From: Rhizobium sp. BG4
Lineage (GTDB): Bacteria; Pseudomonadota; Alphaproteobacteria; Rhizobiales; Rhizobiaceae
Direction: 5' to 3'
Assembly: GCF_016864575.1 (NCBI RefSeq)
Contig: NZ_CP044125.1
Location: forward strand, 1,426,001-1,490,000
DNA: 64,000 nucleotides
The notes beneath the pieces were generated by a model. It saw only the letters and a program-made list of their open reading frames with translations. It ran no database searches and was not told the origin of the DNA. Of this stretch, positions 39,298 through 48,419 are shown piece after piece. Positions within the stretch are counted from its first letter, which is position 1. Every line of letters starts with the position of its first letter. Position numbers and translations under genes: made by a program.

Positions 39298-40185
39298 ATG
39301 AGCGATTATCTGCCCTCCCTTTCCGCACTTCGGGCCTTCGAAGCGGCAGCACGTCATCTCAGCATGACGCTGGCGGCGAAGGAGCTGAACGTGACGCCCG
39401 GCGCCGTCAGTCTGCAGATTCGCGATCTTGAGGCGGCACTCGGCGTTCAGCTTTTCGAGCGCAAGCCGCGGGCGCTAGCCTTGACCGTCGAGGGTGCCGA
39501 TTACTTCACGACGCTGCGGGCCGCCTTCCGGCTGGTGCGGGAAGCGACGGCGGCGATCACGGCGCGCAGCCGCGGTGCGATCCTCAACGTGACCTGCACG
39601 GCCGGGTTCGCCACCTATTGGCTGGTGCCACGGCTCGGCCGGTTCGAGGTGCTGCATCCCGATATCGACGTGCGCATCAGCGCCTCGCATCGCGTGCTGG
39701 ATTTCCAGCGCGACGGTATTGACCTTGCCATCCGCCACGGGCTCGGCGGTTATGAAGGCCTTGTCAGCGAGCGGCTGGTGGATGACGAACTCGTGCCGGT
39801 CTGCATCCCCAAGCTCGCAGCAGAACTCGGCGACCATCCCTCGCCTGCCGCACTGGCGCCCTTCACGCTGATCCACGACGTCTACAGGCACGACTGGCAG
39901 CTCTGGCTGGAGGCCGCAGGGGTGGCCACTGCCGTCGACGCCTCCCGTGGCCCGATCTTCATGCATGGCAACGGCGCCTATGACGCAATGAAGGCGGGTC
40001 TCGGCATCGCGTTGATGCGCCGCTCCTTCGTCGAAGGCGAGCTGAAGGAAGGCACCGTGGCGGCCCCCTTCCCCCTCGGCGTCGCGAGCCGCCTCGCCTT
40101 CCACCTCGTCTATCCCGGCGCCTCCCTGGAACGCCCGGCGGCTGCCGCTTTCCGCCGCTGGCTGCTCAGCGAGTCGAAAGCATGA
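39298..40185 (+). CDS. LysR-family transcriptional regulator (GcvA-like)
   Basis: A 295-residue regulator. The N-terminal winged helix (LSALRAFEAAARHLSMTLAA, then KELNVTPGAVSLQIRDLEAA) is of the GcvA subgroup, and the type 2 periplasmic-binding-like effector domain follows. It is transcribed away from the EamA transporter, with a 200-bp shared control region; LysR proteins usually regulate the divergent gene. No SD sequence is seen because a palindrome abuts the start codon. The effector is unknown. Confidence 0.9.
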   Translation: MSDYLPSLSALRAFEAAARHLSMTLAAKELNVTPGAVSLQIRDLEAALGVQLFERKPRALALTVEGADYFTTLRAAFRLVREATAAITARSRGAILNVTCTAGFATYWLVPRLGRFEVLHPDIDVRISASHRVLDFQRDGIDLAIRHGLGGYEGLVSERLVDDELVPVCIPKLAAELGDHPSPAALAPFTLIHDVYRHDWQLWLEAAGVATAVDASRGPIFMHGNGAYDAMKAGLGIALMRRSFVEGELKEGTVAAPFPLGVASRLAFHLVYPGASLERPAAAAFRRWLLSESKA

Positions 40186-40191
40186 CGGTCC

Positions 40192-40220
40192 AAAAAGATG
40201 ACTTCAATAGTCATCTTTTT
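40192..40220 (+). terminator. Rho-independent terminator after the LysR gene
   Basis: A perfect 12-bp stem (AAAAAGATGACT with AGTCATCTTTTT) and a 5-nt loop, ending in a T run, begin 6 nt after the LysR stop. Confidence 0.85.
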
Positions 40221-40378
40221 CTTTCCTTTTCCGTTCAGGCGTGATTATCAGGTTAGCGACTGCCGATATTCGAGCTGACCGGTGCCATGAGAAACCAGCG
40301 CCTTCGACCATACCCGCTCGTTCAACCGAGCAATGCTGCTGCCCGCCTTGGCCGACTGCAGGCGGTGGCGCTTTGACG

Positions 40379-41137
40379 ATGACCGAAACGCTCGAACGCT
40401 CCATCAAGGACATCACGCAGCCAGAGCCGCTGGCGGCCCTGTTTGCCGGCGAGCATTCCTGGTGGGCTCAAAAGCTGATGCTCTCCAGTGATCTTGATGA
40501 CGGGACGCCGTTGCGGAGCTTCTTCGCCGATGGCAGCTTCAACGCGGCGATCGATCGCTATACCGCCGCCTCGGGCGGCGCAGACCGCCGCGCGGTCGTC
40601 TCCATGTGGTCGCTCTACTATTTCTCCGGCCTGACGATCCCCTATCTGATCGCCCGGCAGCTGCGGCGTCGGTTGCTGCCGGTTTCCTTCGACGAGATGA
40701 CGATTGCTGTCGGCGAGGATGGCCTGCCGCGGGCCTTCGGGGTGCCGCATGCGGGATGGGAGGATCGCAATCCTTCTACCGACTCCTTCGAGGCAGTGGA
40801 TCCGCTCTTGGAGACCCATCTCTTCAAGGCTGTCGACCTCCTGAAGCAGAACGGCATTTCCGCAAAACTCTGCTGGAACAATGCGGCCGTCTACATCGAC
40901 TACGCGCTGCGCCTGACCGAGGCGGAAGGCGCCGAGCCCTGCCGGTCCGACCTGCCGCTATTCGTGCGCGGCTGCCTGCCGAATGGCGGGGTCAATCCGT
41001 TTTCAGGCTGTGTGCGCCAAGTCGAGGACGAAGGTGAATATATCGCCCGCCGCAAGCTCTGCTGCCTGCGCTACATGCTGCCCGGCATCCCGAGCTGCGG
41101 CAAGTTCTGCGCGCTCCCAGAAAAGCGCAAGCAATAG
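40379..41137 (+). CDS. fhuF: FhuF-type siderophore-iron reductase
   Basis: A 252-residue protein whose C-terminus has the FhuF 2Fe-2S signature: RRKLCCLRYMLPGIPSCGKF followed by CALP, that is Cys-Cys-x10-Cys-x3-Cys by my count. The body (SMWSLYYFSGLTIPYLIARQ, CWNNAAVYIDYALRL) fits the FhuF/ferric iron reductase family, which reduces ferric siderophores in the cytoplasm. I start at the ATG at 40379 (MTETLERSIKD); the upstream frame does not look coding. No siderophore uptake genes are next to it and no clear iron box precedes it. The specific siderophore is unknown. Confidence 0.83.
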   Translation: MTETLERSIKDITQPEPLAALFAGEHSWWAQKLMLSSDLDDGTPLRSFFADGSFNAAIDRYTAASGGADRRAVVSMWSLYYFSGLTIPYLIARQLRRRLLPVSFDEMTIAVGEDGLPRAFGVPHAGWEDRNPSTDSFEAVDPLLETHLFKAVDLLKQNGISAKLCWNNAAVYIDYALRLTEAEGAEPCRSDLPLFVRGCLPNGGVNPFSGCVRQVEDEGEYIARRKLCCLRYMLPGIPSCGKFCALPEKRKQ

Positions 41138-41191
41138 GCCTTAGGCGGCAGCCCAAGCGCCATCTTCACCCCAAAATACCGATAAAAGAAA

Positions 41192-41215
41192 ACGGCCGGG
41201 ATCGCTCCCGGCCGT
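41192..41215. terminator. Terminator between fhuF and dnaA
   Basis: A perfect 10-bp stem (ACGGCCGGGA with TCCCGGCCGT), loop TCGC, has an A-rich stretch on its left that gives a T-rich tail on the minus strand. It mainly serves dnaA, which ends 24 nt away. Confidence 0.8.
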
Positions 41216-41238
41216 GGATTTCAGCACCAAGTGGCGCA

Positions 41239-42795
41239 CTATTCGTTGATCAGGCGCTTCAGCAGCTCGATCTCGTGGGACAGCTTGGTGTCCTCGGAAA
41301 TCAGCTCTTCGATCTTGCGCACGGCGTGCAACACGGTGGTGTGATCGCGCCCGCCGAAGCGGCGGCCGATTTCCGGGAAGGAGCGCGGCGTCAGCGTCTT
41401 CGAGAGATACATGGCGATCTGGCGCGGCTTGACGATGACGCGCGTGCGGCGGTTCGAGACCAGCTCCTGACGCGAGACATTGTAGTGGCGCGCGACGATG
41501 CGCTGGATGTCCTCGATGCGAACGCGGCGGGGCTCGCCGGAGCCGACGAGATGGGCCAGAAGCTCATCCACGCGCTCGATCGACAGGTTCGGCTCGAAGG
41601 AGCGGCGGAAGATCAGCTGGTTGAATGCGCCTTCCAGTTCGCGGCCGCTGGCCGTGACATTACGGGCGACATGCGACATCAGCTCGGCCGGAATTTCCAG
41701 CGACGGATCTTCGACACGGGCAACGGCCAGACGGCGCTTGAGGATTTCGAGACGCATCTCGTAATCCGGGCCGTCGAGTTCGATTGCCACACCGCCCTGC
41801 AGACGCGAGCGAACGCGCGGGTCGAGCGATTCCAGCTCCCAGGGAGCGCGGTCGGCAGCGACCACGACCTGCTTGGCGCTGTCGAGCAGCATGTTGAGCA
41901 GGTGGCAGAACTCGTGCTGGATCATCTTGCCCTGCAGGAACTGCATGTCGTCGATGATCAGGAGGTCGATGTTGCGCAGCGAGTCCTTCAGCGTCAGGGC
42001 ATCATTGTCGCGGATCGCGGTTGCGAAACGCCACATGAAGTATTCAGCCGTCAGATAGACGACGCGCAGCGAGCGCGGGTTCTGCACGGCGGCATTGGCG
42101 ATCGCCTGCAGCAGGTGCGTCTTGCCGAGGCCGACCGTCGAGTGAACGAAGAGCGGGTTGAAGCGCACAGCGCCCTGGCCAGCTTCTGCGATCGTCTTGG
42201 CAGCTGCGAGAGCAACGCGGTTGGAGCTGCCTTCGACGAAGGTGTCGAAGGTGAAGCGGGAGTCGAGCGGCGAGCCGAAGAGCGGCTGGCCGGTACCGGT
42301 CGTCGCCGGGCGGGCTGCGGCTGCAGCGGCGACCGTCTGCTGAACCGACTGACCTGCCGGCTGCATGCTGGTCGAGCGGCGCATCGGCGCCACCTGGGTC
42401 ACGGGCTCTTGGGTAGCCGCATTGTCCATAGGCTTGGCGCCAGGACGAGCCGCCGTCCGGACGAGGATTTCGACCTTCAGGATATCAGCGTTTTCCTGCT
42501 GGAAGAGGCTGGTGATCAGATCGATGTAACGGTTGTTGATCCAGGACTTCAGAAAGGTCGTCGGCACCGTGAGGCGAACGACGCTCTTGGAAACCGAATG
42601 AAGCTTCAGGCCCTGGAACCAGCTTGCAAAAACGTCGGGGCCAACCTGGGCCTTCAGACGGGCGCTAACGCGATCAAAAAGTACGCCATGTTTCATGTCT
42701 CCCTTTTCCCCCGCCGCATCAAGGCAAGTAGAGTCAAACGCCGGTGCCTTGTCCCCATTCTCAAGAGCACCCGCCGCCATAGAATTCATCTGCAT
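41239..42795 (-). CDS. dnaA: Chromosomal replication initiator protein DnaA
   Basis: DnaA binds origin boxes and melts DNA to start replication. From the ATG at 42795 it has 518 residues: a variable leader, domain I ([20 protein letters not shown]), an Ala/Pro-rich linker, the AAA+ core with Walker [13 protein letters not shown] and Walker [14 protein letters not shown], an Arg finger region ([20 protein letters not shown]) and the box-binding helix [20 protein letters not shown]. Several in-frame ATGs (42816, 42798, 42795, 42789) compete; GGAAGG sits 7 nt before 42795. It has a long, GANTC-rich upstream region and lies downstream of rpsT, an order usual in Rhizobiales. Confidence 0.95.
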   Translation of the reverse strand: MQMNSMAAGALENGDKAPAFDSTCLDAAGEKGDMKHGVLFDRVSARLKAQVGPDVFASWFQGLKLHSVSKSVVRLTVPTTFLKSWINNRYIDLITSLFQQENADILKVEILVRTAARPGAKPMDNAATQEPVTQVAPMRRSTSMQPAGQSVQQTVAAAAAARPATTGTGQPLFGSPLDSRFTFDTFVEGSSNRVALAAAKTIAEAGQGAVRFNPLFVHSTVGLGKTHLLQAIANAAVQNPRSLRVVYLTAEYFMWRFATAIRDNDALTLKDSLRNIDLLIIDDMQFLQGKMIQHEFCHLLNMLLDSAKQVVVAADRAPWELESLDPRVRSRLQGGVAIELDGPDYEMRLEILKRRLAVARVEDPSLEIPAELMSHVARNVTASGRELEGAFNQLIFRRSFEPNLSIERVDELLAHLVGSGEPRRVRIEDIQRIVARHYNVSRQELVSNRRTRVIVKPRQIAMYLSKTLTPRSFPEIGRRFGGRDHTTVLHAVRKIEELISEDTKLSHEIELLKRLINE

Positions 42796-42798
42796 CAT

Positions 42799-43619
42799 GC
42801 CGCCTTCCAATTTCATTTCACCGGGCGGTCATCCGAAAAACGGCCGCCCGATTAATTTTCCCCGTTAGGCAGGCTGGCGTCCCCTCATGAGCCGCAGGCT
42901 TGCCGGTTCACTCAATACAGATGTCCCAGCCCAAAAAGACCGGCGCAAAAACCCGTGGCGGAAACCGCCATCATGGGGCCTCCGTCATGCTGTTTCCTCG
43001 CCGTGCTGGCTGGCGGCCCTCGTTTGCCCGCTAACCAACCGGAACACAAAAGTAGTTTCCCCATCCCCTTCGGTTTCGCCTCAGGCGTGTAACCGTCGAG
43101 AGCACAAAAGATACCCGTTCCGAGACCAGCCACGGCCGCGGTGCAAATAGCTCAAGTGCTTGAAAAAACGGAGAGATAGACTGCTCCGCGACAAAAGGCA
43201 CAAAAACCCATCGCCCTGCCGGTGTGGCAGTTTAGACTGTACCCTTGCAGGTGATGTCCGCGCCCTTTGCTGGAAGTCATTTAGGCAGGATCGATGGCGC
43301 CTTGCAACGATGAATTTTACGCAAAATTAAGAGGGAGCCATTGACTCCGGGCGCCGGTTTAGGGCGTCACGCCGATGTCAAAAAAGAATCGCAGAAGAAT
43401 CAATGAGATTCCCAAAGTGGGTATTTTCGACACGCTATGAAAGAAAAAAAATAAAAATCCGCTTGACTCATTTCGCCCCCCTTCCGGGAGGGCGAGAGTC
43501 GCGCATTCTGGAAAGAACCTTGCGCAACTATTTGATTTTCAATGCATATTAGTGTCATTCCCCTGACACGAAATCGTCGCCGAATTAACCATTCAAGGGG
43601 CAGATCGCGGAATCGAAAA
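42799..43619 (-). promoter_or_regulatory. Long dnaA upstream region with a GANTC cluster
   Basis: About 820 bp without a convincing gene separate rpsT from dnaA. The distal part (43343-43614) holds seven GANTC sites, the CcrM methylation target: 43343, 43386, 43397, 43407, 43465, 43496 and 43610. Two of them form the ends of an imperfect inverted repeat (43465-43500, inner arms CGCCC/GGGCG). One TTAACCAT (43585-43592) resembles a CtrA half-site. The proximal part has three CACAAAA copies (near 43046, 43103 and 43199). No DnaA box (TTATNCACA) was seen. Two overlapping 70-90-codon frames near 42900-43150 look accidental. Confidence 0.6.
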
Positions 43620-43641
43620 AGCCCGGTAAAATTACCGGGCT
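43620..43641 (-). terminator. Rho-independent terminator after rpsT
   Basis: Near-perfect stem AGCCCGGTAA/TTACCGGGCT with a minimal loop; read on the minus strand it is followed by TTTTTCG. It starts 30 nt after the rpsT stop. Confidence 0.87.
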
Positions 43642-43671
43642 AATCATAACGAGCAGTTCGTTAATGAAATG

Positions 43672-43950
43672 TTATGCGCTTGCCGAAGCCGACAGCGTCT
43701 TCACACGGGCAGCAAGACGCGAGATCTTGCGGGATGCCGTGTTGGCGTGCAGGACGCCCTTGCTTGCTGCGCGGGCCAGTTCCGGCTGCGCTGCGATGAA
43801 GGCTGCCTTAGCCTTGGCCGCATCACCAGATGCGAGTGCCTCTTCGACCTGGCGAACGAAAGTACGAACGCGCGAGCGACGAGCCTTATTGACGTCGGTA
43901 CGGCGGGCGATCTTGCGGGTCGCTTTTTTCGCCGAAGTTGTATTGGCCAT
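43672..43950 (-). CDS. rpsT: 30S ribosomal protein S20
   Basis: A 92-residue basic helical protein that binds 16S rRNA. It begins [20 protein letters not shown], continues [20 protein letters not shown] and ends [20 protein letters not shown] plus a short tail. Start: the ATG at 43950, with GAGAGG upstream; an earlier in-frame ATG at 43977 is unlikely. It is followed by a terminator and the dnaA control region. Confidence 0.96.
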   Translation of the reverse strand: MANTTSAKKATRKIARRTDVNKARRSRVRTFVRQVEEALASGDAAKAKAAFIAAQPELARAASKGVLHANTASRKISRLAARVKTLSASASA

Positions 43951-44143
43951 GGATGCCTCTCTCAAGAATTCGAACAAACTCCGTCATTACCGCGGGCCCT
44001 GCGGCCACAAATTCAGCAATGCGGGAGCATTATCGGGAAAGACCAGAATGGCTTCCCGAACCGTGGACGGGCGTATAACCCTAAAGCCGGGCCGCGTCAA
44101 CGCGCATTTTCAAGGAAAAGCCGCCTTTCTCCATGAATCCGGC

Positions 44144-44917
44144 TCAGCGGTGTTTGAAGTCCGGTTTGCGCTTTTCGATGAACGCAGACATGCCTTCCTT
44201 CTGGTCTTCCGTGGCAAACAGGCTGTGGAACAGACGGCGCTCGAAACGCAGCCCTTCCTCCAGCGTTCCCTCGAAAGCGCGGTTGACGGCTTCCTTGGCC
44301 ATCAGCACCGAGGGGCGCGACAGCGAGGCAATTTTGGCCGCCGCTTCCAGCGCCTCGTCGAGCAGCCGCTCAGGCGCCACCACACGCGAAACGAGTCCCG
44401 CGCGCTCGGCTTCGGCCGCATCCATCATGCGGCCGGTCAGCACCATGTCCATCGCCTTCGACTTGCCGACGGCACGCGTCAGCCGCTGCGAGCCGCCCAT
44501 GCCGGGGATGACGCCGAGGGTGATCTCGGGCTGGCCGAACTTGGCGGTCTCGGAAGCAATGATGAAATCGCACATCATGGCGAGCTCGCAGCCGCCGCCG
44601 AGCGCAAAGCCGCTGACGGCGGCGATGACGGGCTTGCGGGCGCGCCAGATCTCTTCCCAGCCGCTGATGAACTCCGACTTATAGATATCGGCGAAATTCA
44701 GCGGCTGCATTTCCTTGATATCAGCACCGGCGGCAAAGGCGCGCTCGGAGCCGGTGAGAACGATGGCGCCGATCGCCTCGTCGGCGTGAAAGTCCGCATA
44801 GGCCCGCTTCAGATCGGCCAGAACGGTGGAATTCAGCGCGTTCAGCGCCTGCGGCCGGTTCAGCGTGATGAGGCCGACATTGCCACGGGTTTCAACGATC
44901 AGGGTTTCATAGGCCAT
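44144..44917 (-). CDS. Enoyl-CoA hydratase
   Basis: A 257-residue crotonase-fold protein. The oxyanion-hole segments AAGADIKEM and [20 protein letters not shown] and the catalytic Glu pair ([24 protein letters not shown]) agree with true enoyl-CoA hydratases, which add water to trans-2-enoyl-CoA in fatty-acid beta-oxidation. Start: the ATG at 44917, with GAGGAA upstream. It sits 10 nt downstream of mutM on the same strand and probably shares its transcript, an arrangement common in rhizobia. Confidence 0.92.
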   Translation of the reverse strand: MAYETLIVETRGNVGLITLNRPQALNALNSTVLADLKRAYADFHADEAIGAIVLTGSERAFAAGADIKEMQPLNFADIYKSEFISGWEEIWRARKPVIAAVSGFALGGGCELAMMCDFIIASETAKFGQPEITLGVIPGMGGSQRLTRAVGKSKAMDMVLTGRMMDAAEAERAGLVSRVVAPERLLDEALEAAAKIASLSRPSVLMAKEAVNRAFEGTLEEGLRFERRLFHSLFATEDQKEGMSAFIEKRKPDFKHR

Positions 44918-44927
44918 GCGTTCCTCC

Positions 44928-45818
44928 TCACTTCTGGCAGACGGGGCAATAGAATGTCGAGCGGCCCGCCTGCACGATGCGCGAAACCGTACCGCTACAG
45001 CCGGGCGTGCGGCAAGGGTCACCTTCACGGTCATAGACGGAGAAGGAATGCTGGAAATAGCCGAGCGAGCCATCCGTCTGGATATGGTCGCGCAATGAGG
45101 AACCGCCGGCCTTGATGGCGTCGGCAATCACATCGCGGATCGATGACACGAGGAGGTTCAGCGCTTCCTTCGGCTTTCCGGTTTTCGTCACCAGCGTGCC
45201 GGCAGCATTGGTCGGCATCAAATGCGAGCGCCAGAGGGCCTCGCACACATAGATATTGCCGAGGCCGGCGATATTCTTCTGATCGAGAAGCGCGCCCTTC
45301 AGCGGCTGGGCCTTGCCGGCGAAGCGCTCCGCCAGATAGGCGGCGCTGAGCTCATTGCCGGTCGGTTCCGGGCCGAGGCCGAAGAGGAACGGATTATTCT
45401 GCAGCTCGGTGCGTTCGGCAATATCCATGAACCCGAAACGGCGCGGGTCATTATAAATGACGCGCCGCGGCCCTTCGCTGCCTTCCAGGTGAAAGATCGC
45501 GTGGTCGTGCTTCTCATCCTTGGACCGCTCGTGATGAAATTCTCCGGGCGTCGTCTTCTGCCTGCCTTCCTCTATGCGGAAGGAGCCGGACATGCCGAGG
45601 TGCGAGATGATGGTCTTGCCGCTGTCGAGATCGATCAGCAGGTATTTGGCCCGCCGACCAAGGCCGACGATCGTACGGCCGCTGACATCTTCCGCGAGAT
45701 TTTCAGGAAAGGGGAAGCGCAGATTGCCGCGGCGAAGCTCCAGCCGCTCGATGCGCGTGCCCTCCATCGCGGGGGTCAGGCCGCGCCTGACGGTTTCGAC
45801 TTCTGGCAATTCCGGCAT
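44928..45818 (-). CDS. mutM: Formamidopyrimidine-DNA glycosylase
   Basis: This 296-residue base-excision enzyme removes 8-oxoguanine and nicks the strand. The catalytic N-terminus is [16 protein letters not shown] (Pro2 nucleophile, Glu3 acid), with the helix-two-turn-helix segment [13 protein letters not shown] and Lys in the beta-turn ([11 protein letters not shown]). A C-terminal zinc finger runs from [11 protein letters not shown] to TFYCPVCQK. It is divergent from ubiE, sharing a 150-bp intergenic region. Confidence 0.96.
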   Translation of the reverse strand: MPELPEVETVRRGLTPAMEGTRIERLELRRGNLRFPFPENLAEDVSGRTIVGLGRRAKYLLIDLDSGKTIISHLGMSGSFRIEEGRQKTTPGEFHHERSKDEKHDHAIFHLEGSEGPRRVIYNDPRRFGFMDIAERTELQNNPFLFGLGPEPTGNELSAAYLAERFAGKAQPLKGALLDQKNIAGLGNIYVCEALWRSHLMPTNAAGTLVTKTGKPKEALNLLVSSIRDVIADAIKAGGSSLRDHIQTDGSLGYFQHSFSVYDREGDPCRTPGCSGTVSRIVQAGRSTFYCPVCQK

Positions 45819-45970
45819 CGTTACCCATCTGTAGCTAAACGTGTTTCAACCGCGGATGATGTGCGCTATAGCGCCAGAAGGCCGCGGCTTTTGATCCGCG
45901 CATACAGATAGCGTCCAAAGCATCGCTTCGCTATGGTCGCCGCACCGATTTCGAGTAACGGAGTTGTCCG

Positions 45971-46747
45971 ATGTCAGATAGCCGCACTTCCGCCGATGGC
46001 GGCATGGAAACGTCCTACGGTTTCCGCGAGGTGCAGAACGGCGAAAAGCAGGGCCTCGTCAACGAGGTCTTCCATAAGGTCGCCAAGCGTTACGACATCA
46101 TGAACGACGTCATGTCGGCAGGCATGCACCGGGTCTGGAAGGACGCGATGATCGCGTCGCTGAACCCGCGCAAGGAAGCGGGATACAAGGTGCTCGACGT
46201 TGCCGGCGGCACGGGCGATATCGCCTTCCGCATCGTCGAAGCCTCGAACCGTCTCGCCCATGCCACGGTGCTCGACATCAACGGCTCGATGCTCGGCGTC
46301 GGCGCCGAGCGGGCCGCCAAGAAGAAGCTTTCGGACAATCTGACCTTCGTCGAGGCCAATGCCGAGGACCTGCCTTTCGAGGCGAACAGCTTCGACGCCT
46401 ACACGATCGCCTTCGGCATCCGCAACGTGCCGCGCATCGATGTGGCGCTTTCGGAAGCCTATCGCGTGCTGAAGCGCGGCGGGCGTCTTCTGGTGCTTGA
46501 GTTCTCAGAGGTCGAGCTGCCGGTTCTCGACAAGGTCTATGACGCCTGGTCGTTCAACGCGATCCCGAAATTCGGCAAGGCGATCACCGGCGATGCCGAG
46601 CCCTATCAGTATCTCGTGGAGTCGATCCGTAAATTCCCGAACCAGGAGAATTTCGCGGCGATGATCCGCGAGGCGGGTTTCTCGCGGGTTTCCTACACCA
46701 ATTATACCGGCGGTATCGCCGCGCTGCATTCCGGCTGGAAATTATAG
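45971..46747 (+). CDS. ubiE: Ubiquinone/menaquinone C-methyltransferase UbiE
   Basis: A 258-residue SAM-dependent methyltransferase of ubiquinone synthesis (C-2 methylation of the benzoquinol ring). Family motifs are [23 protein letters not shown] site [37 protein letters not shown] and [18 protein letters not shown]. Start: the ATG at 45971, with CGGAG upstream. It is followed 5 nt later by ubiB, forming a ubiquinone operon. Confidence 0.95.
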   Translation: MSDSRTSADGGMETSYGFREVQNGEKQGLVNEVFHKVAKRYDIMNDVMSAGMHRVWKDAMIASLNPRKEAGYKVLDVAGGTGDIAFRIVEASNRLAHATVLDINGSMLGVGAERAAKKKLSDNLTFVEANAEDLPFEANSFDAYTIAFGIRNVPRIDVALSEAYRVLKRGGRLLVLEFSEVELPVLDKVYDAWSFNAIPKFGKAITGDAEPYQYLVESIRKFPNQENFAAMIREAGFSRVSYTNYTGGIAALHSGWKL

Positions 46748-46752
46748 AATAG

Positions 46753-48327
46753 ATGAGTGCTTTCGGCGCATATTTCCGGCTTTGGCGCGTCGGCTGGGTG
46801 CTCGTGCGCGAGGGGGTCGTCTCCGCCCTCCCGTCCGAAGGGCTTCCGCCCGTGGTGGCGCTCGCCAAATCCTCCGTGACGATTTTCGAGCGCAGCAAGG
46901 CAAAGCGCCAGAAGCGCAGCGACCGTCTGGCGCGCGCGGTCGAGCGTCTCGGTCCGTCCTATGTGAAGATCGGCCAGTTCCTGGCGACGCGTCCTGACGT
47001 CGTCGGCGTCGATTTCGCCAACGACCTGTCGCAGCTGCAGGACCGGATGACCTTTTTCCCGATTGCGGCGGCAAAGGCCAATATCGAGGGCTCGCTTGGG
47101 CGTCCCGTCGAAGAGCTCTACGCGAGCTTCGGCGATCCGATCGCGGCAGCTTCGATCGCCCAGGTTCATCCGGCTGAGGTCGATGGCAGCGAAGGCCGCA
47201 AGAAGGTGGCCGTCAAGGTCGTACGCCCCGGCGTGCGCCAGCGCTTCGGTCATGACATCGAGGCGATGTATCTCGTCGCCCATCTGCAGGAGCGCTTCAT
47301 GCCCTCCAGCCGCCGGCTGCAGCCGGTGGAGGTGACGAAGACGCTGGAACAGACCACCAAGGTGGAGATGGATCTCCGTCTCGAGGCCGCAGCCCTTTCC
47401 GAGATCGCCGAGAATACCGAGAAGGATCCGGGTTTCCGCGTCCCCAAGGTGGACTGGGAGCGCACCGGGCGCGACGTCATCACCATGGAGTGGATCGACG
47501 GCGTGAAGATGTCGGATGTCGAGGGCCTGCTCGCCGCCGGCCACGACCTCAACGCGCTTGCCGACACGCTGATCCAGTCCTTCCTGCGCCATACGCTGCG
47601 CGACGGCTTCTTCCATGCCGACATGCACCCCGGCAATCTCTTCGTTGATGCCGACGGCATGATCGTCGCCGTCGACATGGGCATCGTCGGACGGCTCGGA
47701 AAGAAGGAACGGCGCTTCCTCGCCGAGATTCTCTACGGCTTCATCACCCGCGATTACATCCGGGTGGCCGAGGTGCATTTCGAGGCCGGCTACGTGCCCG
47801 GACATCACAATGTCGAGAGCTTCGCCCAAGCAATCCGGGCGATCGGCGAGCCGATCCACGGCCAGCCGGCCGAGACGATCTCGATGGGCAAGCTGCTGAC
47901 ACTGCTCTTCGAGGTGACCGAACTCTTCGACATGCAGACGCGGCCTGAGCTCGTCATGCTGCAGAAGACGATGGTCGTCGTCGAAGGCGTATCGCGCATG
48001 CTCAATCCGCGCTTCAACATGTGGAAGGCGTCCGAACCTGTCGTCGGCGAATGGATCCGCAACAATCTCGGCCCGAAACGCATCGTCACCGACCTGAAGG
48101 ACGGGCTGAAAGCCGCGGTGAAGCTGGCCGAAGCGGCGCCCGAAATCGCCGCGCAGACGGAAAAATTCCATCACCAGCTCCTGCATATGAGCGAGCATGG
48201 ACTGCGTTTCGACGAGCAGACGGCAGAGGCGATCGGCAAGTCCGAGGCGCGTCATAACCGTTCTGCGCGCATCGCCCTCTGGATTATTGCGCTGACGCTT
48301 CTCTATATTGCCTGGACGCTGAGCTGA
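46753..48327 (+). CDS. ubiB: Ubiquinone biosynthesis ABC1-type kinase/ATPase UbiB
   Basis: The 524-residue protein belongs to the atypical UbiB/ADCK kinase family. The invariant KxGQ motif is at SYVKIGQFLATRPD, the Ala-rich nucleotide loop at AAASIAQVHPAEV, ExD at TKVEMDLRLEAAAL and the catalytic region FFHADMHPGNLFVDADGMIV followed by VDMG. A C-terminal membrane helix (ARIALWIIALTLLYIAWTLS) anchors it. UbiB is needed for lipid-precursor handling in ubiquinone synthesis. It is the last gene of the ubiE-ubiB pair. Confidence 0.94.
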   Translation: MSAFGAYFRLWRVGWVLVREGVVSALPSEGLPPVVALAKSSVTIFERSKAKRQKRSDRLARAVERLGPSYVKIGQFLATRPDVVGVDFANDLSQLQDRMTFFPIAAAKANIEGSLGRPVEELYASFGDPIAAASIAQVHPAEVDGSEGRKKVAVKVVRPGVRQRFGHDIEAMYLVAHLQERFMPSSRRLQPVEVTKTLEQTTKVEMDLRLEAAALSEIAENTEKDPGFRVPKVDWERTGRDVITMEWIDGVKMSDVEGLLAAGHDLNALADTLIQSFLRHTLRDGFFHADMHPGNLFVDADGMIVAVDMGIVGRLGKKERRFLAEILYGFITRDYIRVAEVHFEAGYVPGHHNVESFAQAIRAIGEPIHGQPAETISMGKLLTLLFEVTELFDMQTRPELVMLQKTMVVVEGVSRMLNPRFNMWKASEPVVGEWIRNNLGPKRIVTDLKDGLKAAVKLAEAAPEIAAQTEKFHHQLLHMSEHGLRFDEQTAEAIGKSEARHNRSARIALWIIALTLLYIAWTLS

Positions 48328-48362
48328 CCTCAGGCATAAAGCAACATGCTGTGTTCGGCATT

Positions 48363-48374
48363 TGGGATATCCCA
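48363..48374. promoter_or_regulatory. Perfect palindrome upstream of the ammonia-lyase-like operon
   Basis: TGGGATATCCCA is a 12-bp perfect palindrome 45 bp before the first gene of the five-gene operon and 35 bp after ubiB. Its position suits an operator. No regulator gene lies next to the operon, and no known consensus is recognised. Confidence 0.4.
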
Positions 48375-48419
48375 TGATGCGAGACGCTCGCTTAGTCTCG
48401 CCTTCAAGGAGACCAGCAG

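Noticed and set aside
42887..43150. 87-codon frame upstream of dnaA
   Set aside because: A similar-length frame exists on the opposite strand; neither has a ribosome site or recognisable protein features.
42799..43671. Chromosomal origin next to dnaA
   Set aside because: No DnaA box cluster is visible, and in rhizobia the origin is known to be at another locus near hemE.
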